A DNA stretch of 64,000 nucleotides from the NCBI RefSeq assembly GCF_014779715.1, contig NZ_JACXYU010000006.1, forward strand, positions 186,001 to 250,000, written 5' to 3'. The position numbers were made by a program, and so were the translations under genes. Within the stretch, counting starts at the first letter, position 1; every line of letters starts with the position of its first letter. The notes under the pieces were generated by a model. That model had not been told where the DNA came from and did no database searches. It worked only from the letters and a program-made list of their open reading frames with translations. Shown here piece after piece: positions 29,552 through 38,086 of the stretch. This DNA is from Streptomyces chumphonensis. Its GTDB lineage: Bacteria > Actinomycetota > Actinomycetes > Streptomycetales > Streptomycetaceae.

Positions 29552-31383
29552 CTCAACAGCAGGAGCAGGACGACGGATGCGGTCAGGAGGACGATCGCCT
29601 GGGCGTAGTACTGGTGGAGCTGTCCGGTCTGCGGGCGCAGCGCCGCCGCGCCCAGGCGCCGTGTCCCGGTCGCGACGCCCCGCACGAGGCCGTCGACGCC
29701 GCCGTCGGCGCGGGTGGTCCACCCGGCCAGGCGGCGCACCGCGCGCGCGGCGGCGGCCACGGCCCGGTCCACGACGGCGTCGTCGAACCGTGCCAGCGCA
29801 CCGGCCGCCGCCAGCACGGGGCGTACGACGAGTGCGTGGGCCGCCGCTTCCAGACCGAGCCAGTTCCGCGCCCGGGCGGGCTCGGGCAGCCGGTCCGCGA
29901 GGAGGACCGCGCCCGTGGTCACCGCCACGGCGAGGGCGGCGGTGGCCGTCATCGTCCCGGCCCCGGCGGCGGGCTCGCCGGAGGCGTCGAGCACGGCCTT
30001 CAGCCGGTCACCGCCCAGGGCGGGCAAAGCCAGGGCGCCCAGGCCGGCCGCGCCGAGAGCGAGGACGGCCAGCGGGAGGCGTGCGGCGGGGCGGGGGCCG
30101 CGCGGGCGTTCCGGCCCCCGTCCGGGTGGGCGCAGCAGCAGCCCCAGGGCCTTGCCCGCGTAGCCCGCCGAGAGCACGGCGGCGCCCAGAGCGACGCCGT
30201 ACAGCGCGGGGCGTTCGACGCCGGCGAGGATCTCGTCCTTCGTCGCCCACAGCGACAACGGGGGGACACCGGCCAGGGCGAGCGCTCCGACGGCGAACGG
30301 CACACCGACGCTCCGGTCTCCGCGTGCGGCGCCGCGCAGGGCGTGCATCCGCTGCGTGCCGAGCGTCGTCAGCCACACCCCGGCGGTCAGGAAGAGGAGC
30401 GCCTTGACCGCCGCGTGGGCGACGAGGTGGGCCGTGCCGCCCGCGAGCGCCCCGACACCGGCGGCCAGGACCACGAAGCCGAGCTGGGCGGCGGTGGAGG
30501 CGGCCAGCAGCTGCTTGAGGTGGCGCTGGGCGAGCGCCACGGCTCCCAGGGCCAGTGCCGTCAGCGCGCCCGCCCAGGCGGCGACGTCGGCCGCCCACCC
30601 GGTGGCGGAGAGCAGGGGGTGCGCCCGCAGCAGCAGGTAGCCGCCCATGGCGACCATGGCGGCCGAGTGGAGCAGCGCACTGACCGGGCTGGGACCGAGC
30701 ATGGCCCGGGAGAGCCAGAAGGAGAACGGAAGCTGGGCCGCCTTGCCGAGCGCTGCGGCCAGGACCCCGGCCGCCGCGAGGTCCCGCCAGCCGCCGTCCA
30801 GAGCGGGCAGGGCGTCCAGGGCGAGGGTGCCGCCGCCCGCCAGGGCCGCGCCCGCCGCCAGGTAGAGGCCGATGTCCCCGGTGCGAGTGGTGAGGAAGGC
30901 GACCGTTCCGGCCGCCGGGGGGCCGTCCGTCCGCCAGTGGAAGGCGATCAGGCCGTAGGAGGTCGCGCCCATCACCTCCCAGGCGAGCAGCAGTCCGGTG
31001 AGCGTGGTGGCCGTGGCGGTCAGCAGGACGGCGGCGAGGAACAGCAGCATCAGGCCGAAGAACCGGGGGCGTCCGGCCCCGATGTCGGCCGTCGCGAAGA
31101 GCAGGACGAGGAGGCCCACGGCCGACACGGTGACGATCACGACGGCTGACAGCCCGTCCACGGCCAGCGCGAGCGGGCCGCCCGGCAGGAAGTCCGCCGT
31201 GGTGCGCGGCCGGTGCACGGCGGCGAGCAGGGCGAGGACGGCGGTGGCCGCCGCGACGGCGACGGCGACCACCGCGGCCGTGCGGCCCGGGCCCCGTCCG
31301 CCGCGGTCGCCCCCGGCGAGGGCGAGCACCCCGCCCGGCACGGCGGGCAGGAGGACCAGCGTCCACAGCAGGGTGCCGCTCAC
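29548..31383 (-). CDS. nuoL: NADH-quinone oxidoreductase subunit L (complex I-like)
   Basis: A 611-residue distal antiporter-like subunit. It keeps Glu in LLLAWEVMGATSYGLIAFHW, the lysine in LGKAAQLPFSFWLSRAMLGPSPVSALLHSA, and the HxxxKxxLF-like VAHAAVKALLFLTAG. After the core helices comes a long C-terminal extension ending in a hydrophobic helix, corresponding to the lateral-arm helix. GTG at 31383 overlaps the nuoK stop (GTGA). Confidence 0.93.
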   Translation of the reverse strand: MSGTLLWTLVLLPAVPGGVLALAGGDRGGRGPGRTAAVVAVAVAAATAVLALLAAVHRPRTTADFLPGGPLALAVDGLSAVVIVTVSAVGLLVLLFATADIGAGRPRFFGLMLLFLAAVLLTATATTLTGLLLAWEVMGATSYGLIAFHWRTDGPPAAGTVAFLTTRTGDIGLYLAAGAALAGGGTLALDALPALDGGWRDLAAAGVLAAALGKAAQLPFSFWLSRAMLGPSPVSALLHSAAMVAMGGYLLLRAHPLLSATGWAADVAAWAGALTALALGAVALAQRHLKQLLAASTAAQLGFVVLAAGVGALAGGTAHLVAHAAVKALLFLTAGVWLTTLGTQRMHALRGAARGDRSVGVPFAVGALALAGVPPLSLWATKDEILAGVERPALYGVALGAAVLSAGYAGKALGLLLRPPGRGPERPRGPRPAARLPLAVLALGAAGLGALALPALGGDRLKAVLDASGEPAAGAGTMTATAALAVAVTTGAVLLADRLPEPARARNWLGLEAAAHALVVRPVLAAAGALARFDDAVVDRAVAAAARAVRRLAGWTTRADGGVDGLVRGVATGTRRLGAAALRPQTGQLHQYYAQAIVLLTASVVLLLLLR

Positions 31384-31685
31384 CGCTTCAGCTCCGCCGC
31401 CGTGTCGGTGGTGTCGACGTCCTTGGCGCGGAAGAGGAGGGTCACGACGGCGAAGCCCATCGCCATCTCGACGGTCATCGCGGAGATGACGACGAGGACG
31501 AGCACCTGCCCGTCCGGCTGGGCGGGCGCGACGAAGTACCAGAAGGACGCGGCCGCCACGACGACCCCGTTGATCATCAGCTCCAGGCCCATCATGACCA
31601 TCACGACGGACTGCTGGCTGAGCGCCCCGTACAGGCCGACCGCGAAGAGGGCGGCCGCCAGCAGGAGGAAGAGGTCCAGCGTCAT
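31380..31685 (-). CDS. nuoK: NADH-quinone oxidoreductase subunit K (complex I-like)
   Basis: A 101-residue protein with three membrane helices. The two intramembrane glutamates typical of NuoK are visible: Glu in MVMMGLELMINGV and Glu in VISAMTVEMAMGFAVV. ATG at 31685 overlaps the nuoJ stop by four bases, so translation is coupled. Confidence 0.93.
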   Translation of the reverse strand: MTLDLFLLLAAALFAVGLYGALSQQSVVMVMMGLELMINGVVVAAASFWYFVAPAQPDGQVLVLVVISAMTVEMAMGFAVVTLLFRAKDVDTTDTAAELKR

Positions 31686-32197
31686 CGGCGCCCGCCCCGC
31701 ACGTCGTAGCGGCTGCGGGAGGCGGCCAGGACCAGCGCGGCCACGATCGTGGTGAACAGGACGGCGCCGACGCCCATCATCACGAGCATCTTCGTCTCCA
31801 TCACCCCGGTGCCGACGGACCGGGTGGGGTCCTCGGGCACGGTGCCGCGCCGCTCGGGCCAGGGGGTCAGGAGGGCGACGGCGGCCAGGGAGAGGAACAC
31901 GCCCACCGACAGGGCGAGGGCGCCCCGCCGGTTGTGCACCATCGACATCGGCATGAGACCGGCCGAATTCATCATGAACATGATCATGAACACCGCCATG
32001 ATCGCCATCTCCATGACCATCATCAGCACGGTGACCACACCCAGGTAGGCCAGGTCCAGCAGGAGCAGCTCCAGCCCCACGGCGACGAAGGACAGCGCCA
32101 GGGCGTAGGTGGCCCTGGCCATCGAGTCGACCCGGAACACCGCGATCCCCGCGCCCACCGCCACCACGGCCGGCGACCAGAACAGCAGCCCCTCCAC
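31682..32197 (-). CDS. nuoJ: NADH-quinone oxidoreductase subunit J (complex I-like)
   Basis: A 171-residue, five-helix subunit. The helix 3 region YLGVVTVLMMVMEMAIMAVFMIMFMMNSAG corresponds to the usual NuoJ bend around the quinone/ion path but is unusually Met-rich. GTG at 32197, four bases after the nuoH stop region. The substitution pattern fits the diverged second nuo set of streptomycetes rather than the 14-gene operon. Confidence 0.9.
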   Translation of the reverse strand: MEGLLFWSPAVVAVGAGIAVFRVDSMARATYALALSFVAVGLELLLLDLAYLGVVTVLMMVMEMAIMAVFMIMFMMNSAGLMPMSMVHNRRGALALSVGVFLSLAAVALLTPWPERRGTVPEDPTRSVGTGVMETKMLVMMGVGAVLFTTIVAALVLAASRSRYDVRGGRR

Positions 32198-32201
32198 GAC
32201 C

Positions 32202-33140
32202 TCACCCCTCCACGACGACGACGATCGACACGGCCAGCACCTGGAGCAGCACGACGGGCAGGGCCACCACCCAGCCCAGCCGCACCACCGTCTGCGGCCG
32301 CACGCCGGGCAGCCGCCCCCGCAGCACCACGAGGCAGCCCAGCACCGCCAGCGTCTTCAGCAGCGACCACAGCCAGCCCGGCAGCCACGGCCCCGCGCCG
32401 CCCCCGAGGAACAGCGCGACGGCCATGGCGGCCCCGGCCGTCAGCAGGGCGTACCGCCCCGCGAGCAGCAGCAACCGGTCGACGCCCGACGCCTCGGCGA
32501 ACACGCCCCCCGCGACGTCCCCGCCGCCCGGAGCGCCGAGCGGTCCCCACAGGCTGAACCCGGCCACCCCCACCAGCAGCACCAGGAAGGCCACCGGCAT
32601 CCAGACCACGAACCAGAGCCCGTCCTGCGCCTCCACCACCGTCCCCACGTCCAGGCTGCCCGCCGCCACGGCCGGCGCGGTCAGCGCGAACATCAGCGGA
32701 AGCTCGTAGCCCAGGGCCTGGGCGAGGTAGCGGTACCCGCCCACCAGCGGGTACGGACTGTCCGGGCTCCAGCCCGCGAGCCACACCACGGCCCACAGGC
32801 AGACGTCCATCGCGTTGAACCACACGACGCCCACCGGGACGTCGGCCACCACCTGCCCGCCGAAGGGCACCACGGCGACCATCAGCGCCGCGATCACCAC
32901 CGGTCCCGCCACCCCGACCTGCCACAGCAGGCCGTCGCGGACCGCCGTCGTGTGGCGCCGCTGGCGCAGCAGCCGGGCCGTCTCCGCGAGCGGACGCGCC
33001 GCCCGCGCCGGGCCGCGCGGCGCGGCGCCGGCCGTGCCGCCCGGCGACGCCGCGTCCAGGACGGCCGCCGCCGAGGCCAGCGCGAGCAGCGCGGCGAGCA
33101 CCGGCAGGGCCGCCCACGCGGGAGCGGCCTCGACGGTCAT
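32202..33140 (-). CDS. nuoH: NADH-quinone oxidoreductase subunit H-like, diverged
   Basis: A 312-residue membrane protein aligning to NuoH, the subunit that forms the quinone chamber. The helix VGGYRYLAQALGYELPLMFAL matches the NuoH GGLR-AAQ--SYE-P signature. The loop that normally reads ADGIKL-KED near the quinone site is instead ETARLLRQRRHTTAVRDG, without the KED. This suggests an altered or absent quinone interaction. ATG at 33140 overlaps the preceding stop (ATGA). Confidence 0.85.
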   Translation of the reverse strand: MTVEAAPAWAALPVLAALLALASAAAVLDAASPGGTAGAAPRGPARAARPLAETARLLRQRRHTTAVRDGLLWQVGVAGPVVIAALMVAVVPFGGQVVADVPVGVVWFNAMDVCLWAVVWLAGWSPDSPYPLVGGYRYLAQALGYELPLMFALTAPAVAAGSLDVGTVVEAQDGLWFVVWMPVAFLVLLVGVAGFSLWGPLGAPGGGDVAGGVFAEASGVDRLLLLAGRYALLTAGAAMAVALFLGGGAGPWLPGWLWSLLKTLAVLGCLVVLRGRLPGVRPQTVVRLGWVVALPVVLLQVLAVSIVVVVEG

Positions 33141-34270
33141 GACGCCCCCGCCGCGACGGATGGAGCGGCCCCCGGCTCGTCGGGGTCCGGGTCGAAGCTC
33201 GCCAGGACCGTGCGGGCCTCCGCGAGCTCCCGTCCCGGCAGCAGCTCCACAGCGGCCCCGAGCAGGGCGGACGAGGGCGCGGCGGCGGGCTCCCCGCGCG
33301 GACCCCCGTCGGGCGGGGGCGCGCCGCCCAGGACGGCGTCCGTCTCGACCAGCCACTGCCGCAGCCGGGCGGAGACGTCGTGCGGGGGCGCCGCGCGCGC
33401 GGCGGGGCCGCCCACGCCGAGACGACGCGCGTCCGCCGGGAGGAGCACCCCCAGGTCCCGGGTGCACCACCGCAGCAGACGCGACCCCTCCACGCGCCGC
33501 CGCCAGGGACGGAAGTCCGCCCGGACGCGCTCGTGCGCCTCACCGGCGAGCAGCCGGTCCCGCAGCGCGACCGCCCCGGACGCGGCGCCCGCCCAGCCGG
33601 TGACGGACAGCAGCCGGGCCAGGGCGTCGAGGTGCGAGGCGGCGCAGCGCCCGCGCCGCAGGTCCGGGGAGGCGTCCGGACCTGGCGCCCAGTAGGACGG
33701 TCCCCGCGCCGCCCGCGCGCGCAGCACCCGGGCGGTGGCGCTCTGGACGACGTCCCCCTGGAGGCGGGTGTCCACGACGAGTCCGGCGGGCCAGTGCGGC
33801 AGGACGGGACCGAGCGCCACCCGCAGCACGTCGAGCGTCAGCCCGTCGCGGTCCTCGGCGCGGTCGGCCATGGGCAGACCGCCGGGCGGGTCCCCCTCCG
33901 GGCCGGGGACGGCGGTGTCGTCCCGGTCGGCCGCGTCCGCCTCCTGCTCCGCCGACCCGAGGAGGGGCACGAGCCGGCGCAGGACGTCCTCGGCCCGCCC
34001 CGGCCCGGCCACGACGCCGCGCACGCGGGGCCCGGGCAGCTGCGACCACGTCACCTCGGCGGCCCTCCGCAGCTCCGCCGACGGCTCCCCGACCACGAGC
34101 AGCACGTCCGCGTCGGCGGGCGAGAGGGCCCGCACACCGCCGAGCGCGGCCAGGGCGGCCTCCGTCTCCAGCCGCAGCCCCGTCGCGCCGGGGCACACGA
34201 CGAGGAGGACGTGCGGGCATCCGGCGGCCCGGCGGGCCAGCCGTCCCCGGCCCCTTCGCGCGCCCCTCAC
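33137..34270 (-). CDS. Degenerate NuoB/NuoD-like hydrophilic connecting protein
   Basis: A 377-residue hydrophilic protein in the place where nuoB-C-D should be. Residues about 15-100 keep a NuoB-like alternation (DADVLLVVGEPSAELRRAAEVTWSQLPGPRVRGVVAGPG) but have no CC pair and no further N2-cluster cysteines. The second half (VLRVALGPVLPHWPAGLVVDTRL onward) looks like a remnant NuoD without the quinone-site His/Tyr pattern. It probably caps the membrane arm structurally; electron transfer to quinone through it seems impossible as read. GTG at 34270 overlaps the nuoA stop (GTGA). Homology to NuoB/D is weak and inferred partly from position. Confidence 0.62.
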   Translation of the reverse strand: MRGARRGRGRLARRAAGCPHVLLVVCPGATGLRLETEAALAALGGVRALSPADADVLLVVGEPSAELRRAAEVTWSQLPGPRVRGVVAGPGRAEDVLRRLVPLLGSAEQEADAADRDDTAVPGPEGDPPGGLPMADRAEDRDGLTLDVLRVALGPVLPHWPAGLVVDTRLQGDVVQSATARVLRARAARGPSYWAPGPDASPDLRRGRCAASHLDALARLLSVTGWAGAASGAVALRDRLLAGEAHERVRADFRPWRRRVEGSRLLRWCTRDLGVLLPADARRLGVGGPAARAAPPHDVSARLRQWLVETDAVLGGAPPPDGGPRGEPAAAPSSALLGAAVELLPGRELAEARTVLASFDPDPDEPGAAPSVAAGAS

Positions 34271-34617
34271 GCCCACGCGAGGACACCCTCCCGGCGGGCG
34301 TAGAGGACCCCGCACATCAGCAGACCGAGGAAGGCGAACATCTCGACCACGGCCGCCGGTCCCACCTCGGCCACCACGACCGCCCACGGATACATGAACA
34401 GCATCTCGACGTCGAAGGCCAGGAAGACCAGTGTCAGCGCGTACCAGCGGGCGTGGAACCGGGACCAGGCGTGCTCCGCCGGTGCGCCGCCGCCGGAGAA
34501 CGGCCCCGTCACCAGCGCGGCGGCCCGCACCGCCGTCAGTCGGTGCAGGACGCGCAGTCCCGCGACACCGCCGACGACCAGCACCAGCATCAGTCCCAGG
34601 CGCGCGAACTCCGCCAT
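34267..34617 (-). CDS. nuoA: NADH-quinone oxidoreductase subunit A-like
   Basis: A 116-residue, three-helix NuoA-like protein. It retains the LVFLAFDVEMLFMYPWAVV helix (NuoA usually has the form FDVE--FL-PWA), including the functionally important Asp and Glu. The preceding loop normally containing a conserved Cys is HAWSRFHARWYA. First gene of the operon; about 145 bases separate it from the LysR gene to the right and should hold the promoter. Confidence 0.92.
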   Translation of the reverse strand: MAEFARLGLMLVLVVGGVAGLRVLHRLTAVRAAALVTGPFSGGGAPAEHAWSRFHARWYALTLVFLAFDVEMLFMYPWAVVVAEVGPAAVVEMFAFLGLLMCGVLYARREGVLAWA

Positions 34618-34761
34618 GTCTCGGTTCCGCCTCCACGACGCGTACGGGCGACGAGCGTCATCGCCGCCCGGTACCCCGCCGGGGCGTCACCCATACCCGG
34701 GAGACGGGCGATTCCCCCGAGAAGCGGCGGCCGTGTCGCGGGCACGGGGGACGTCCCGGCC

Positions 34762-35682
34762 TCAGCCCGCGCGCGCCGACAGGCCCGCCGCCGCGTCGCC
34801 CAGCGCGTCCAGCACCGGACGGATCAGCGGATGCCCCTCCGCCCCCCGGCGGACGGCCGCGAACACGCGGCGGAACGCGGCCGGGCCGGTGACCGGCCGC
34901 ACCACCACGTCGCGCAACTCCATCCCGCGCAGCGCGGAGCGGGGCACCAGGGCCACGCCCGCGCCCGCCCCCGCGAGGGCCACCACGGCCCGGAAGTCGT
35001 CGGAGGAGTGCCGCAGCCGGGGGTCGAACCCGGCCAGCTCGCAGGCCAGCAGCACCATGTCCAGACACGGGTTGCCCGGGTAGGGGCCGATCCAGTCGCT
35101 GTCCGCGAGCGACAGCAGCGCCACCTCGGGCTCCGCCGCCAGTCGGTGCCCGGCGTGCAGGACGGCGTCGAACGGCTCGGCGTACAACGGCACGCGGGCC
35201 AGCCGCCGGTCCCCCTCGCGCGGCGCGCCCCGGTACTCGACGGCGAGTGCGACGTCCGCCTCCCCGTCCAGGACCATCGGCAGCGAGGCGTCACCCTCGG
35301 CGTCCCGTACCCGCACACGGACGCCGGGGCGCCGCGCGCCGAGCGCGACGATCGCCGGGGCCAGGACCTCGGCGATGCCGGTCGCGAAGGCCGCGACCGT
35401 CACCTCGCCCGCGCTGCCGCCCGCGTACGCCGCGAGCTCCGCCTCGGCCCGCTCCAGCTGGGCGAGCATCGCGTTCGCGTGCTCCAGCAGGATCTCCCCG
35501 GCCGCCGTGAGCCGCACGCCCCGGCCGCTGCGCGTCAGCAGGGTGTGACCGGTCTCCTGCTCCAGCGCGGCCAGCTGCTGTGAGACGGCGGACGGGGTCA
35601 GGTACAGGGCCGCCGCCGCGGCGGTCACCGTCCGGTGGTCCGCCGCGGCCCGCAGGATGCGCAGCCGCCGGGGGTCGATCAC
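34762..35682 (-). CDS. LysR family transcriptional regulator
   Basis: A 306-residue LysR regulator. The N-terminal HTH (residues about 5-60) reads LRILRAAADHRTVTAAAAALYLTPSAVSQQLAALEQ. The linker helix and a complete ligand-binding domain follow (DGEADVALAVEYRG, AGAGAGVALVPRSAL). GTG start at 35682, 21 bases beyond the kbl stop, so it may be carried on the tdh-kbl transcript and control it. Target and inducer not determined. Confidence 0.9.
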   Translation of the reverse strand: MIDPRRLRILRAAADHRTVTAAAAALYLTPSAVSQQLAALEQETGHTLLTRSGRGVRLTAAGEILLEHANAMLAQLERAEAELAAYAGGSAGEVTVAAFATGIAEVLAPAIVALGARRPGVRVRVRDAEGDASLPMVLDGEADVALAVEYRGAPREGDRRLARVPLYAEPFDAVLHAGHRLAAEPEVALLSLADSDWIGPYPGNPCLDMVLLACELAGFDPRLRHSSDDFRAVVALAGAGAGVALVPRSALRGMELRDVVVRPVTGPAAFRRVFAAVRRGAEGHPLIRPVLDALGDAAAGLSARAG

Positions 35683-35703
35683 CGGTCCATTGTCACCCGG
35701 TCG

Positions 35704-36885
35704 TCATCCGGCCATCGCGGACCGGGCGTCGGCGAAGGCGGCCACGGCCCGCTCCACGTCGGCCGTCGAGTGCGCCGCCGACAGCTGCACCCGGATGCGG
35801 GCCTGGCCCATCGGCACCACCGGGTAGGAGAACCCGATCACGTACACGCCGCGCTCCAGCAGCAGCTCGGCCATCCGGGCCGCCCGCGCCGCGTCCCCGA
35901 TCATCACCGGCGCGATGGCGTGGTCCCCGGGCAGCAGCTCGAAGCCCTCCTCCGTCATCCGGGTGCGGAACAGCGCGGTGTTGGCGGCCAGCTTCTCCCG
36001 CAGGTCACCGGCCGACTCCAGCAGGTCCAGCACCTTCAGCGACGCCGCCGCGATCACCGGGGCCAGCGAGTTGGAGAAGAGGTAGGGGCGCGAACGCTGC
36101 CGCAGCAGCGCGACGATCTCCGCCCGCGCCGCGACGTACCCGCCGGACGCGCCCCCCAGCGCCTTGCCCAGCGTGCCGGTGATGATGTCCACCCGGTCCA
36201 TGACGCCGTGCAGCTCCGGCGTGCCGCGTCCACCGGCGCCCACGAAGCCGACCGCGTGCGAGTCGTCGACCATGACCATCGCGTCGTACCGGTCGGCCAG
36301 GTCGCAGATCTCGGGCAGCGGCGCCACGTAGCCGTCCATCGAGAAGACGCCGTCGGTGACGATGAGCCGCCGCCGCGCGTCCCCCGCCTGCACCAGCTGC
36401 TTCTCCAGGTCGGCCATGTCGCGGTTGGCGTAGCGATGACGACGGGCCTTGGACAGCCGGATGCCGTCGATGATCGAGGCGTGGTTGAGCGCGTCGGAGA
36501 TCACGGCGTCCTCGGGCCCGAGCAGGGTCTCGAAGACACCGCCGTTCGCGTCGAAGCAGGAGGAGTACAGAATCGTGTCCTCCTGGCCGAGGAACGCGGA
36601 CAGCCGCCGCTCCAGCTCCTTGTGGACCTCCTGGGTGCCGCAGATGAAGCGCACGGACGCCATGCCGTAGCCCCAGCGGTCCAGCGCCTCCTTCGCCGCC
36701 GCGACGACCTCCGGGTGGTCCGCGAGGCCGAGGTAGTTGTTGGCGCAGAAGTTCAGGACCTCGCCCGAGGCCACGGAGACCGTGGCGCTCTGCGGCGTGC
36801 CGATGACGCGCTCGGGCTTGTGGAGGCCCGCGTCGCGGATCTCGTCCAGGGTGGCGCGCAGCTCGTCGCGGACGGATGTGTACAT
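35704..36885 (-). CDS. kbl: Glycine C-acetyltransferase (2-amino-3-ketobutyrate CoA ligase)
   Basis: A 393-residue alpha-oxoamine synthase that splits 2-amino-3-ketobutyrate with CoA into glycine and acetyl-CoA. The PLP lysine lies in [14 protein letters not shown] (about residue 242) and the [13 protein letters not shown] and [16 protein letters not shown] motifs are typical of Kbl. ATG at 36885 has AAGGAG upstream. It follows tdh by 23 bases, forming the two-step threonine breakdown pathway. Confidence 0.96.
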   Translation of the reverse strand: MYTSVRDELRATLDEIRDAGLHKPERVIGTPQSATVSVASGEVLNFCANNYLGLADHPEVVAAAKEALDRWGYGMASVRFICGTQEVHKELERRLSAFLGQEDTILYSSCFDANGGVFETLLGPEDAVISDALNHASIIDGIRLSKARRHRYANRDMADLEKQLVQAGDARRRLIVTDGVFSMDGYVAPLPEICDLADRYDAMVMVDDSHAVGFVGAGGRGTPELHGVMDRVDIITGTLGKALGGASGGYVAARAEIVALLRQRSRPYLFSNSLAPVIAAASLKVLDLLESAGDLREKLAANTALFRTRMTEEGFELLPGDHAIAPVMIGDAARAARMAELLLERGVYVIGFSYPVVPMGQARIRVQLSAAHSTADVERAVAAFADARSAMAG

Positions 36886-36908
36886 GAGAGGAACTCCTTG
36901 GGGGAGGG

Positions 36909-37937
36909 TCAGGCGGTCCAGTCGAGGATGATCTTGCCGCTGCGGGCGGTCGCGGCCTCGTCGAAGGCCGCCTCGAAGTCGCGGTAGGAGTACGAGCCGG
37001 TGATCACCGGGCTGAGGTCGAGCCCGCCCTCGAGGAGCACGGTCATCGCGTACCAGGTCTCGAACATCTCGCGGCCGTAGATGCCCTTGACCGTGATCAT
37101 CGAGGTGACGATCCGCGACCAGTCGACGGCGAACTCCTCCGCCGGCAGCCCCAGCAGGGCGATCCGCCCGCCGTGCGTCATGTTCGCCACCATGTCGCGC
37201 AGCGCCTCGGGGCGGCCGGACATCTCCATCCCGACGTCGAACCCCTCGCGCAGCCCCAGTTCCCGCTGCGCCTCACCGATGCCGGTGTGCGCCACGTTGA
37301 CCGTGAGGGTCGCCCCCGCCTTGCGGGCCAGGTCAAGCCGCGGCCCGCTCACGTCGGTGACCACGACGTTGCGCGCCCCCGCGTGCCGGGCGACCGCCGT
37401 CGCCATGACACCGATCGGCCCCGCGCCCGTGATCAGCACGTCCTCACCGACCACCGGGAACGTCAGCGCCGTGTGCACGGCGTTCCCGAACGGGTCGAAG
37501 ATCGCCGCCACGTCGAGGTCCACCCGCGTGCGGTGCACCCACACGTTCGACGCCGGCAGCGCCACGTACTCGGCGAACGCGCCGTCCCGGCCGACGCCGA
37601 GCCCGACCGTCGCCCGGCACACGTGACGCCGCCCCGCCAGGCAGTTGCGGCACGTCCCGCACACCAGGTGCCCCTCACCGCTGACGAGGTCGCCGACCGC
37701 CACGTCCCGCACGTCCGCCCCGACCGAGGCGACCTCGCCGACGAACTCGTGCCCGAGCACCCGGGGCGTCGCCACCGCCTGCCGCGCCCAGCCGTCCCAG
37801 GAGCGGATGTGCAGGTCCGTCCCGCAGATCCCGGTGCGCAGGACCCGGATCAGCACGTCACCGGGTCCGGTCTCGGGCTCCGGGACGTCCATGAGCCAGA
37901 GGCCGGGCTCGGCCCGGTGCTTGACGAGTGCCTTCAT
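36909..37937 (-). CDS. tdh: L-threonine 3-dehydrogenase
   Basis: A 342-residue zinc-dependent medium-chain dehydrogenase oxidising L-threonine to 2-amino-3-ketobutyrate with NAD. Catalytic zinc ligands appear in GICGTDLHI and GHEFVGEV, the structural zinc cysteines in [15 protein letters not shown], and the NAD motif in [11 protein letters not shown] at 37937 starts the annotated protein; the frame is open further upstream without similarity. It is the first gene of tdh-kbl and diverges from the MFS gene. Confidence 0.96.
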   Translation of the reverse strand: MKALVKHRAEPGLWLMDVPEPETGPGDVLIRVLRTGICGTDLHIRSWDGWARQAVATPRVLGHEFVGEVASVGADVRDVAVGDLVSGEGHLVCGTCRNCLAGRRHVCRATVGLGVGRDGAFAEYVALPASNVWVHRTRVDLDVAAIFDPFGNAVHTALTFPVVGEDVLITGAGPIGVMATAVARHAGARNVVVTDVSGPRLDLARKAGATLTVNVAHTGIGEAQRELGLREGFDVGMEMSGRPEALRDMVANMTHGGRIALLGLPAEEFAVDWSRIVTSMITVKGIYGREMFETWYAMTVLLEGGLDLSPVITGSYSYRDFEAAFDEAATARSGKIILDWTA

Positions 37938-38086
37938 GGGGGCGGCTCCAGCCGGAAGTGGGGTGATCACGAACGCGCACCAATCTGCGCGACGGCGGAC
38001 CACGGCGTCCATCGAGGTTTTCTTAAGCGGTCCGACAGCGCAGCTTCACGCGCTGAACGTCCGGGATGCGGGTACGTTGCGGAAGG

